Shown here one piece after another: positions 1 through 9,543 of a stretch of DNA of 64,000 nucleotides; the stretch's first letter is position 1; each line of letters starts with the position of its first letter. The translations under genes and the position numbers were made by a program. Source of the DNA: Nigrospora sphaerica (Eukaryota > Ascomycota > Sordariomycetes > Amphisphaeriales > Apiosporaceae). Where the stretch lies: positions 744,001 through 808,000 of the forward strand of contig JAGVVL010000009.1 in assembly GCA_018287875.1 (NCBI GenBank), written 5' to 3'. The notes under the pieces are model-generated. The model was given only the letters and a program-made list of their open reading frames with translations. It searched no databases and had not been told where the DNA came from.

Positions 1-894
1 CAGGCGCCCACGCTACTGAGGCCGAGTAGCCAGTGACCCGAGCCCTTTGCCCCTCTAAAGAACTCAATTGGTGTTAGTGAAGCACTGTTCTACCCGGCAG
101 GCGAAGCAACACGAGAGGTTGAGATTCTGTAGCAGACCGTATCCACGCAATACAGAGCAAACAGCAGGCACTAACTCCTCCTCCGCTGCGTGGTAGCACT
201 GTACTCCATACCATGAGGTGAATGCAGCGCACGGCAGCGATGCCGTAATTTATTTTGGCGCATCATGATGTTCCCTCTCAGAACTAATACGTCAGTCGTA
301 CTATGCAACAGACTCTGGTCGACGTGGCTGGTGAGTAGCGTAGTTTGATCGCTGGGGGTCCTGATGATGAGCCCATACATGACTCGAGCACTTGGCAGTT
401 GGCAAGTCTGGTTTGCTAGCATGTCCCCTGGTCAACGGCCCTGAAAAGTACGACACAGGCACGTGGCACTGACTGCGGCGATACCGCCACTGCCCTGATA
501 TTCCACTGTACTGACGCAGTACTAGTGGTAGTCCCAACGGCTAGCCGTTTTGTATGTGGCTCCGCCCTGGACCACGCAATCCGAGATCAGGACAGCCCCC
601 ACCCTCAACCTTGTCAAACACGGCCGTACCTGCACAGTACGCTGCCAGCACTAGATCTGACAATATACGCCAGTCAAGTTAAGGTACCGTCTATCCATGC
701 CCTTCATCGGCCTTGCCATCAGCTTGTTGTACAGATAACTATTCCCGCCCTCCCCCTCCCGCCACGGGCCACGATATGCCTTCAGCACGCCGTTTTCCTG
801 TCCTCTGCTAGCATCCCAGACCCATCTTAACCTTTCCAACCGTTAGGTGCTTTTTTCTTGTCTTTCGTCACGCCCCGGCCACGGCCGATTCGCT
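1..894. other. Intergenic/upstream region, no gene recognised
   Basis: No convincing coding region or known repeat was seen here. Short open frames on both strands lack recognisable motifs and overlap each other. The pyrimidine-rich stretch just before 895 is consistent with a fungal 5' leader for the GMC gene. Confidence 0.5.
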
Positions 895-2616
895 ATGAAG
901 TCCTCCACTGTCCTTCAACTCACGGCGGCGCTGGGCATCTCGACTGTCAGCGCTCTCGACGCGGTGGAGGCCAAGGCCACTTACGACTACATCATCGCAG
1001 GCGGCGGCCCATCGGGTCTGGTTGTTGCCGGAACACTTGCCGAGTCTGGTGCCTCGGTCCTTCTGGTCGAACGCGGGGGCGCATCCACCGCTTCCACCGG
1101 CGGCAAGGCCCTCATGCCATGGAACTCGTCCGTCACCCAGTACGATGTACCAGCTATGGCCTTCTACCTTGCCGGCTCTAACCTCGACCCGGAACCTCCG
1201 TGGTGCTTAGACATTCCGGCAGCCGGTGGTTGCCTTCTCGGCGGCGGCGGTATGGTCAACGCCATGATGTTCGTGGCCCCACAGGACGCCGACTTCGACG
1301 ATAAGTGGCCCGAAGGATGGAAGGCGTCCGACGTTAGAGCCGCCTCTGAGAGGTTCTTTGCTCGGAATCCTGGCACACTCATTCCGTCGGAGGATGGGAA
1401 GAGGTATGACCAAGCTGCCTACGATGTCCTGTCAAAATTCCTCAGCGCCAACGGCTTCCACTCGGGCAACCCTTTTAAGGAGCCGGGGGACAGGATTGAC
1501 ATGTTCTCATACCCCCCTTACTTGATCGAGGATGGTTTGCGCAGCGGCCCAATCCGGACGTACCTCCCAAGGGCCGAAGCGATGGAAAACTTCAAGTTGA
1601 AGCTGCACACCAACGTCACGCGGGCGGTGCGGGATGGCGATTCGGCTTTTTTCTCGGGTGTTGAGCTTCAGAACCAGGCCGGGTCTCGGGAAATTGTCAG
1701 GGTCACTCCTGGTACCGGCAAGGTCATCTTTTCTGCTGGTGCTCTCACGACTCCCCGTCTTCTTATGTACAGCGGTATTGGCCCCGAGGAAGAGATCCAA
1801 AAGGTCCCATTCCCCGTGCAATCGCCGCACATTAACCTCCCCGTGGGCAAGGGAGTCATGGACCACTCGGTTCTTACCGTCAAGCTTAAGACGAAGTCAC
1901 CCCTGGTTGCCCTGAAGTCGTCGGAAATCACGTCGCCCAACGAGGAAAACATCGAGCTTTTCAGCCACGGGTCTGGGCTACTCACGCATTCTGGCCAGCG
2001 ACTCGTCTGGTGGTCATCGGTGACTCCCAGCGACGGTCAAACCCGGTTCTTTCAGGGTACCTGCAGCAGTGCCGCGAACGACGAGGTCAGCATTAAGCTC
2101 TACATCACCCACGGACTCACCTCCTCTGCCAACATTACTCTCGACTCCACCGGCACGCTCACCAAACTCGAGGGGGAGCCCCATATCCAGACCCAAGGCG
2201 ACGTCGAGGCCTACCACCTCATGTTGGATCGCATCATCAAGATGGCCAACAAGCCCGACTCGATACTGTCGGTCAAGATGGCCAACGGATCCACAGCGCC
2301 GGCCGAACTGACGGCAGATGCGCTCTTCCAAGACATCCTTCCCACGAAGAGTTCAGCCTCGCACTGGGTCGGCACAGCTCGCATGGGTCTCGACGACGGG
2401 CGTGCTGGCGGGCGTGCCGTGGTGGACACGAACGCCAAAGTCTACGGCACCGAGAACCTGTTCGTTGTAGACGCCAGCATGCACCCGGATGTACCAACGG
2501 GCAACACCCAGGCCATTGTGATGGTTGCCGCTGAGCATGCGGTTTCACGAATTCTTGCCATGGAGGGTGGGAGCGCCGCGGGCGTCAAGACCAAAAAGAA
2601 AGGCTGCAGGAGATGA
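895..2616 (+). CDS. Secreted GMC oxidoreductase, cellobiose-dehydrogenase flavin-domain-like (AA3 type)
   Basis: A single uninterrupted frame encodes 573 residues. The ATG at 895 is chosen because it gives a clean signal peptide (MKSSTVLQLTAALGISTVSA, about residues 1-20); the open frame upstream of it has no ATG. The FAD-binding Rossmann motif follows at about residues 31-60 (DYIIAGGGPSGL, then LLVERGG). The second GMC-type segment is GCLLGGGGMVNAMM. The C-terminal domain carries SASHWVG, with the likely catalytic His at residue 490, and HPDVPTGNTQA, with the partner Asn at 537. These blocks match the dehydrogenase part of cellobiose dehydrogenase. No haem-binding cytochrome domain precedes it, so it would be a stand-alone flavoenzyme. 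By family it would oxidise a sugar or alcohol outside the cell and pass electrons to oxygen, quinones or a partner; the substrate cannot be read from sequence. A lysine-rich tail ends the protein. Confidence 0.9.
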   Translation: MKSSTVLQLTAALGISTVSALDAVEAKATYDYIIAGGGPSGLVVAGTLAESGASVLLVERGGASTASTGGKALMPWNSSVTQYDVPAMAFYLAGSNLDPEPPWCLDIPAAGGCLLGGGGMVNAMMFVAPQDADFDDKWPEGWKASDVRAASERFFARNPGTLIPSEDGKRYDQAAYDVLSKFLSANGFHSGNPFKEPGDRIDMFSYPPYLIEDGLRSGPIRTYLPRAEAMENFKLKLHTNVTRAVRDGDSAFFSGVELQNQAGSREIVRVTPGTGKVIFSAGALTTPRLLMYSGIGPEEEIQKVPFPVQSPHINLPVGKGVMDHSVLTVKLKTKSPLVALKSSEITSPNEENIELFSHGSGLLTHSGQRLVWWSSVTPSDGQTRFFQGTCSSAANDEVSIKLYITHGLTSSANITLDSTGTLTKLEGEPHIQTQGDVEAYHLMLDRIIKMANKPDSILSVKMANGSTAPAELTADALFQDILPTKSSASHWVGTARMGLDDGRAGGRAVVDTNAKVYGTENLFVVDASMHPDVPTGNTQAIVMVAAEHAVSRILAMEGGSAAGVKTKKKGCRR

Positions 2617-3817
2617 GCGGACAGCATGAACGCATGGGGTGGGGGGAGGCGAATACCGGGCTCCTTTTTATATAATGGCCAATAAAAATTTGAGAAATAG
2701 GCTGAAACGTAATCGACACAAAATTTCAAATCGGTCAGTCACCCTAAACTTTCAACTCGACCGACCTTCCGGCCGCCTCTGCTGTATTCTGGCCGTCTTC
2801 ACTACATCATCTGCTTATAGACCGTGGCAACAGCTTCCCACAGCTGCAGTCAAGACCTCCATAATGAGCATGGCGTTGTCCCATGCATTCCTATTGTAAC
2901 TATCCACTTTACCAAGTGTGGGCAGAGTATGGATGCCTTCCTGCGGAATTGCTACGAAGAGGTGCCCGCATGGCCCCGCTGTACTTAGGATAGATTGCGG
3001 ATTGACGGCGAGATTGAGGTTAACTACTGCCCATGTTTACCTTTGCTGACTCCCCCGTTTTGTTTACAGGTCCTTTTAACGGAACTCTCTCCAACGGCAC
3101 TATTCTGTGCCGTGTCTCCGGTTGTTGAGTGTCGAGATGCGACCACTCGGATAGCTCCGCGCCCAAATGAATAGTAAAGAAATCCAAGCGCCACGTACTG
3201 ATTATCTCGCGTCCACTCTGGCTTTTGCCGTTGTTCTTCCCAGCTGGGGTTCGTCGGGCAGATGCCGTTAACAGGTACCGCATTCAAAAGCATTACGACT
3301 GCATAACAATCGATTATGCTTCATTCGTTCTTATTATGCCAAAGTAAGTTATCTGGTCAGCTTTCCTATGGGAAATTCATGCCATTTACGGGTCAGTGGA
3401 CCAGCTGAATCCTAGAGGATCTGGGGATGTGGTTTTAGGATGTAATCATATCCAATCCCCGCCCAATTAAGCTGACGCTGATCGGCAAAGTCAATGATGC
3501 CCTCGCCGTAATGAAAGCACACCAATGTCGAAGTCTGAGGCGTGATACCAAATAGGTGTAGTAATGGAGCTCTTTTGCACTATGTCACAACTCCAATGAT
3601 GCTCCACAGAATGCCTTTTGGAAGAGATGACTTGCTTCAGTTGGTGAGTATTGCCATTGCACTTTCGCATATTAAAGGGACCTCCAGATCGTGCAAAAGT
3701 CAATTCCCAGAACAGCATCTCAAGCAACCACCGACCATCATCACCATCAACATCCAATCTTACCATCCACCGTTTCTCTTACCCCCAATCGCCATCCGCC
3801 AATCTCCAACCGCCAAA
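2617..3817. other. Intergenic region between the GMC gene and the small secreted protein gene
   Basis: No gene was recognised. The first part is the AT-rich 3' flank of the GMC gene. The last ~100 bases before 3818 are rich in CCA, ATC and CAT runs, as is common in leaders of highly expressed fungal secreted-protein genes. Confidence 0.5.
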
Positions 3818-4530
3818 ATGCAGTTCTTCACCATCACCACCGTTCTCTCCACCGTCGCCTCGGGCGTTTTCGCCGCTCCCGCGCCGAGCTTCGATTCTTT
3901 GGAGCCTTTCCGCCTCCACGCCCGCACCTGCGGCACTTTGACCGGCAAGCCCCTTGAGCTTTGCCAGGGCGCCTGCAAGGCTGCTTGCGTAAGTTCCACT
4001 CAGCTAGCCTGCACCGACCCAGCCGCTACCCAGCTACTACTGGGTTGGTGGCTGGCGATTAGCGCAATCATGTTTCCATGAATGTCCACATCTGTGACTC
4101 TTTCTCCATTGTCTCGCTTGCTGACCCGAAGCCAACAGAGTGTCATCCCCCCTTCGCTGGCCAAGACGGCCTGCCAGAAGTCGTGCACTCTCGGCCCCCT
4201 CAAGGTGCGCGAGGCCGAAGCCGAGGCCGCCGAGGCCGACGACAACGCCGACGACAACGCCGACGACGTCTTCGACGCCGTCGACTTTGAGCAGTTTAGC
4301 ACCCTGCAGGGTGACGACGGCGCGGCGGCCTCGGGCTCACTGCAGACGCGCGAGCCCCTCTCCGGTGCCCAGGTCTGCAAGGCGGCCTGCGCCGTCACCT
4401 GCAACTCGACCGTCCTCGCCCTCCGCCAGAAGTGGTGCCTCGAGAAATGCGTAAGTTTGATGTTACCTGCCCCAGAAGGGAACGAGCTGACCGTGATTGG
4501 CAACAGAACGGAAAGTGCCCCCAGGAGTAA
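3818..4530 (+). CDS. Small secreted cysteine-rich protein (three exons), effector-like
   Basis: Reconstructed as join(3818..3988, 4139..4450, 4507..4530): 168 residues, all junctions in phase 0. Both introns have GTAAGT donors and CAACAG-type acceptors; the second also has a CTGAC branch sequence. The N-terminus is a signal peptide (MQFFTITTVLSTVASGVFA, then APAPS). There are 12 cysteines, four in exon 1, seven in exon 2 and one in exon 3, mostly in CxxxC spacing (CQGACKAAC, CQKSC, VCKAACAVTC, CLEKC, GKC). A strongly acidic spacer (repeated EAEAEA then DDNADDNADD) separates the N- and C-terminal cysteine clusters. No known enzyme domain was recognised. Size, secretion signal and cysteine content fit fungal small secreted proteins or candidate effectors, but the function is unknown. 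The two CKAAC motifs suggest an internal duplication. Confidence 0.8.
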
Positions 4531-4879
4531 ACAGTTTCCCGGTCAAGGATTTATCAGCATGGGAGAAGGAGTGATTTGTCGACGGTCTGGTATATGCATT
4601 CGGAGTCTTGAGGGTCAAGGTTTCACAGGGTTGATTGGGGGGTGGAAATGGACGCCGTCCTGGGTGTGCTAAACGGGGGATGACAGGAGTTTGGGAGGCG
4701 TATATCATTCAACACATCCGCTCGTTTCTATAATCATCTTTCACTTACCGAGCTTCATGATGGTTTGATCTTCTTTAGAGTGCTAAGTAGACAAAACGTG
4801 TTAAGACGCGACTGTTTGACCTAACAGTTATTCTAGTTTCTTCGCAGTCCACATCATTCGATGTTTATCATACCAGTTA

Positions 4880-4922
4880 ACGTGGGTGTCGGGTGAGTGG
4901 CGCAGGCGGGTGAGTGGCGCAC
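4880..4922. repeat. Left terminal inverted repeat of pogo-1
   Basis: Begins ACGTGGGTGTCGGGTGAGTG and is the exact inverse of 6824-6866. Contains two tandem ~17-bp subrepeats, plausible transposase binding sites. Confidence 0.92.
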
Positions 4923-4989
4923 CTAAAGGGAATCTTCACGATAAATCAATCGATTACCCAACTATAACGCCTTAAATTAATTCAAACTA

Positions 4990-6768
4990 ATCGGATTCCG
5001 GCTCTTTAAATGTTTCTGCATTCATTTCATATGTTCGCGTATTATATCCGGCTATTCCGTAGATACCATATCGCTGCCCGCGCGGTTCTGACCTTGTTAC
5101 CCAACTGCTCCTTATACGCGTTTTCTCTCTTAATTGTGTATCGACGTCCTTTTGATCTAAAAGATCTTAAGCCTCGCCACTCTCGAGTGTTCCTCCTTAC
5201 TGTAGACGGGTCTTTTTTACTCTCCGACGTTTTGCGAGGCTAGAATTCGCCTCTCGAAGAGTCTTGACCTCCGCCTGTAAAAGAGCGACCTCGTGTATTA
5301 TCGCTATCGCACCTTTCGTAAACTGGTTAACTGCCGATAAAATCGGTGTCGGAGAGCTTCCTTAGTAATAGCGGACTCGATTCTTAATAAAATCAGTCTG
5401 CAAAGTCGCCTCGGTTGGGTTGTGCAGCGTTTAAGAGGCCTATAGGACGCTCGCAGCCGGAAGGCTTCCAGTAGGCGAAGGTGTCGATAACTTCATATCC
5501 AGCTTTATAAGCACTCTTTCCGGATTTAAAGGCACTAAGCTGGCTCCTAAGAATCCAGCTTTGATGTTATTCGGTGTGAAAACCTTTGTAAATACAGCTT
5601 AGAAGGCGATTAAAAACTCGGCCTTAGTGATATAGTTGTGAGAGGTTAGCTGGGAACCTCTCCCAGTACATAAGTCACGCTAATAGACTGGATCTTCGAT
5701 CCAGTCTACCTAGTCTTTTGGCTCAGTGGTTAGCGTGCTGATGTCATCCCGTGACAATAGTTAACGAGTGATTTTATGAACCCTTCGATTTCGCGACTGT
5801 ACGCCCGCTTTAATAGGCTGAAACACCCAACGTTAAGTAGCTAGAGTAAATACGACGAGTGTGGAGGTATAGAGACCGCCACAATGTCCTTCTCTTTATA
5901 GAAAGCCTGGAATTCGGTCGAAACGTGGCTCTCGTGCCCGTCGATTACTAATAGACGATATCGGCCTGTTGCGCGCGACGACGTGTGTTTATCGAAATGC
6001 CGAATTTAATCTAGGCTAATCTCGTTATCGGTCTATTTATTCTAAGTCGGTTTAATTACCTAGTCGCGCGGGAGGGTGCTGTCGGCGTACTAATTGGCGA
6101 GGTGGTAGGCGCCCTTTACTACGATGAACGGTGGGACACACCAACTATCGGAACAGACGCCTTAGATTACGGTAACCTATTCGCGATTACCAGGCTGGAC
6201 TTTTTTTTCGCTTTCCGTTGCGATCGGCACCGGTCACGACTATTGAGGACGTAATTTGGCCTATCGTGAAGCCGGTCTCGTCGAAGTTGTAGATATCCTC
6301 GTCTTAGATACCGTACTTAGCCTTTAAGTTCGCAAAAAGCGCGAACTAGATTGCGATTTTCTTAGGATCTTCGCAGAGGGCCCTCTAGTAATCGTATACA
6401 TAAGAGAAACGCGTTTGGAGGTCCGGTTATCGCTTAACGAAGCTTAAGGCCTAACGCGTGCAAACATATGACGTGTCGCGCGACTCGGTAATAATATTAG
6501 CTATATCTTCCACATTACGAAGTCGCAGCGTAAACCCTCGCGTATCTAGGTCCAGTATGTATCTGACAAGCGTCTTCTCTTCCAGTTCGGTTAATCGAGC
6601 TAACTTAAGGCGGGTATCTTACTTAGCGTGTATACCGGCTATTCTTCGATGTAGGGTAGTTTCCGGGACGTTCTAGATTGTTATAGCGGCTTGGCGGGTT
6701 AAATAAGGGTCTTTCTAAAGTGCTTGAATAGTAAGAACTATCTGACCCTCTTTAGATGCGTTCTCCAT
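4990..6768 (-). pseudogene. RIP-inactivated pogo-type transposase (pogo-1)
   Basis: The minus-strand ATG at 6768 begins MENASKEGQIVLTIQAL and is followed at once by a TAG. The frame continues through an HTH region (LTELEEKTLVRYILDLD) and the DDE core, which is interrupted by many stops. Near the C-terminus (about 5010-5080) lies the position of a CCHC zinc knuckle that is intact in pogo-2 (RCGICGTAGHNARTC). In this copy it reads RYGIYGIAGYNTRTY, so all four zinc ligands have become Tyr, each by a single transition. A 120-bp insertion at 5637-5756 adds further disruption. It cannot encode a functional transposase. Ends are approximate. Confidence 0.8.
5637..5756 (+). mobile_element. 120-bp TG...CA insertion element with hairpin and tRNA-like segment
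   Basis: Absent from the matching position of pogo-2. It is flanked by a 5-bp duplication ATAGT (5632-5636 and 5757-5761), starts TGTGAGAGG and ends CCGTGACA, the TG...CA/5-bp pattern of an integrase-type insertion such as a short solo LTR. Inside are a perfect 10-bp-arm hairpin (AGACTGGATC, loop TTC, 5685-5707), the block CCTAGTCTTTTGG, and a tRNA D-arm/A-box-like stretch (GGCTCAGTGGTTAGCGTG). A related element lies at 34859-34963 on the other strand. It has no coding capacity. Confidence 0.6.
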
Positions 6769-6823
6769 GTTTGTTTGTGGAGATGTAGTGTCTTAAAGTT
6801 GAAGTAACGAATTTTAGCTAGAA

Positions 6824-6866
6824 GTGCGCCACTCACCCGCCTGCGCCACTCACCCGACACCCACGT
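6824..6866. repeat. Right terminal inverted repeat of pogo-1
   Basis: Ends CACCCGACACCCACGT and is the exact inverse of 4880-4922; the TA target duplication follows immediately. Confidence 0.92.
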
Positions 6867-6868
6867 TA

Positions 6869-7360
6869 TCCATTCGAGTCAAAGTGGAAATTTATATATT
6901 TTACGCGGGAATCCTGTGTTCAATAGAGAGTTCTAGCGGAATGAAAAGAATTTCATCTAGGGTCATATGCCGCGAGCTACAAAGAGGCATGTTCATCATG
7001 CAATCGAGTACGAATGCGAGCCACGGATAGTTGATACCAGATGCTAAGACACAAAGCCCTTTTTAAATATACCAAGCCTTCATCAACTAAATGGCAATTA
7101 GCAGGGTCCCCATGCCCCGAAGACGAATGCCTGATCGTCGTCACCGTCAGCGCAGCTGCGAGGGCATGTATTTTTTTAATATAAGGGCTATATCTAACGC
7201 AAACTGGTCGTTCGTCGTGGTCCTGAAGTCCGACATATCACTGCGGAAAATGTGGCCACGAATTTTCCCGACAAGTTGTCCAAAACGGAGGCTACGACTG
7301 TGTCTGCGATTAGTGCAATTTAAGAGACAAAAGCAAGGGCTCCTATATGAATCACTAAAA
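6869..7360. other. Intergenic spacer between pogo-1 and the octamer array
   Basis: AT-rich. No gene or recognised repeat was seen. Confidence 0.5.
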
Positions 7361-7416
7361 GCTCATAAGCTCATAAGCTCATAAGCTCATAAGCTCATAA
7401 GCTCATAAGCTCATAA
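7361..7416. repeat. Tandem octamer array, seven units of GCTCATAA (left of LINE-D)
   Basis: Exactly seven head-to-tail copies of GCTCATAA (56 bp). An identical seven-unit array sits at 12921-12976 directly after the LINE-D 3' tail, so the pair behaves as the target-site duplication of LINE-D. Confidence 0.9.
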
Positions 7417-8532
7417 GCGGCTGGCGAAGTCGGACTCTACAGCCTCCCCGCGGCGCCGGCTGGAAATCTTCCTAGGTCAATTGACTGAGGGAGAGCCGAT
7501 GTAGAGACGCATTCTGCACGAAAGTGCAGCGAGGCGCCATTACTGCGTCGCTGTGTCGCTGCACCGGAGTTGTGCTGAGACGGTCTATGATGCGGGATTT
7601 TCGGGCGTCGCACGACCGAAAATTTTTCGCCCCCGCCAAACGCAGCAAGCTGCCTCGAAAATCGACACCGCGCAACGCCGGATCGACGACAAATCAGCCG
7701 CGCAGCGAAGGCCCTCGTCTCTATAGAGGGATTTGGGTAAAAAAACCATCCGACGTCGACTCGGTTCTCGAGGCGACGACAGGACACCCTCGGCCCTGCC
7801 GAGCTCTAAGACGGCTTGCAGTGAACAGCCGCGAGGGCATCGAACGAATACCTAAGTGGGCGTGCGTACGGAGTAATGGAAGTTGTTAAGAGCACGGGAA
7901 CGGAGTCGTTAAGGCAATAGTGGCTACGGCTGGCCGCCCGTGTCGCCCTTCGGGGTGACAGCGCACCGCTCCGGAGACGAACATATAGTGGATCAGGGCA
8001 GGTTAGTCGAGGCCTTACGGGGTACTATGCCGGCGTGGTGGTACCCCTTACCAAAGGCCTACGGCAAGACATAGTCGGCTCGCCGGCAGAGATAGCGACG
8101 AGCAACGGGAAGCCGGTTTAGGGCTCGCCACCTTAGGACACCGGTGGGCCGTAGCATAATATAACGACCGCGGGACCGGCAGAAGAACAGGGTAGCCCCT
8201 ACGTCCCCTACTCGCACTAGGGTCGACTAAAGATGGAACCGGTTCGAGGACTTGCCGTGGAAGGGGATGAACAGCTGGATTGGGCCAGCCTAGGGACCTG
8301 GAGACAAGGATGAGACGGACTGCCTTCGATTGTGCCAAAGGGCATCTTCTCTGTCGGAGTGTCGCTGGCGTAGGTGCTATCCTAGGAGGCTGCAGGTCGA
8401 GGAGGTCGTGCTATGGCTCGAGAGGACGGATGCGCATGTCGGTGGTCCTAGAGAGGGATATGCCCTTGCGGGCTGCTTAAGGTGCAAACCTTCTATTCCC
8501 CACCTCTTTCTATGGAAAGCGCAGAGAACTAG
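7417..8532. other. Non-homologous 5' region of LINE-D
   Basis: This 1.1-kb stretch lies inside the presumed duplication-bounded element but does not resemble the 5' UTR or ORF1 start of LINE-A, -B or -C. Similarity to those copies begins near 8552. No continuous coding frame is convincing. It may be a different 5' promoter/UTR module, a diverged ORF1 start or captured sequence. Confidence 0.45.
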
Positions 8533-9543
8533 ACCCGGGGGATAGGGGGCCCTACCGCCGCTCCTACACTTAGGGCTCCTCAGGTAGCCAAGACACTACC
8601 TCCTCGACACGAACGGGAGGTCACGGTTAAGGCCGCGGGAACTGAAGGCCGCACCTACGAAGAGATCGTACGGAAAGTTAACGCAGCAACAGGCAGAGAG
8701 GCAGCAGTGGCAGCCAGGAAGCTCCCTAGCGGAGAGTACGCGGTCACCTGCAAATCAACAGCAGAGAAACAGGCCCTAGAGGCCGACCTAGCCTGGACCG
8801 CCGAGGCCTTCGGAGAGAACGCCTCTATCCAGAAGAGAAAGATCCTGGTGGTGGCCCATGGCATCAACAAGGAGGCCATAGAGATGAACCAAGGGCAGCT
8901 AGAAGTCCAACTCCGGAACCAGCCCGGCGGCCCTATCGACGTCCTGGAGGCCAAGCTCCCTCGCAACGCTAAGACCTCGTCCAGGAAGGTCACGGCCCTA
9001 TATATTGCAGTACCCACGGTCCAATAAGCGGAACAGCTGTGTCGAGACGGCCTTATTTGGCAGTATGGCTACTATCCATGCGAGCCCTTCGCCGAAGGAG
9101 CACAGCTTAAGCAATGCTACCACTGCTACCGTTATGGACATATCGCCCGTGTCTGCCGCCACGCACGTAGGTGCGGGCTCTGCTCTTCAACAAAGCATAA
9201 CGACAAAGAATGCCTAGAAGCCGAGAACAAGAGCCGGTACTGCTGTCCAGCATGCCGAGGACCACACACTGCGTGGTCTAAGGAGTGTCCAGTCCGCCAG
9301 GAGCAGGTCCAGATCGCCAAGGCTGCTTATGTCACGAGACTAAAGGGATTCGCACTGCCCTCGCAAGAACCCCTTAAGCCAACAACCGAGGATTAGCAGA
9401 CAGTACAGCCGCGAAAGCGTCGAGCAACCAGCTGCCGTACTAGAAGCACTGGCAGAGCCCACAGCAGAGCCCACGAAGAGACAGACGACATGGACATCGA
9501 AACGCCGGAGTCAACACTGGATAGCATCCACGCTCGACCATGA
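8533..9543 (+). pseudogene. LINE-D ORF1 (gag-like, CCHC zinc knuckles), 5' part diverged
   Basis: The frame is open from 8533 to a TGA at 9541-9543 apart from a TAA (9025-9027) and a TAG near 9395, both plausible C-to-T changes of Gln or Trp codons. The central part matches LINE-C ORF1 (RQERE-like then EIVRKVNAA, SGEYAV, VVAHGINKEAI). A cysteine/histidine cluster at about 9117-9297 contains CYRYGHIARVC and further CxxC/H motifs, the nucleic-acid-binding knuckle of LINE ORF1 proteins. The stop overlaps the ORF2 start as ATGA at 9540-9543. The first ~120 residues present in LINE-C are not recognisable here. Confidence 0.75.

Larger units (their letters stand above)
4880..6866 (-). mobile_element. 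Pogo/Fot1-type DNA transposon copy 1 (pogo-1), RIP-degraded
   Basis: Perfect 43-bp terminal inverted repeats lie at 4880-4922 and 6824-6866, flanked by TA at 4878-4879 and 6867-6868, the Tc1/mariner-superfamily target duplication. Each inverted repeat contains two direct copies of a ~17-bp unit around GGGTGAGTGGCGCA. The element is 1,987 bp and its transposase reads on the minus strand. It is AT-enriched with many TAG/TAA stops. It is related to pogo-2 (19279-21155) and pogo-3 (56717-63449), and a 120-bp insertion at 5637-5756 is absent from pogo-2. Confidence 0.9.

Noticed and set aside
1507..1866. Antisense open frames inside the GMC gene and other GC-rich genes
   Set aside because: They mirror high-GC third codon positions, have no motifs and overlap well-supported genes.
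7361..7416. CRISPR-like or centromeric repeat reading of the octamer arrays
   Set aside because: Units are contiguous with no spacers, and the array is short and paired with LINE borders.
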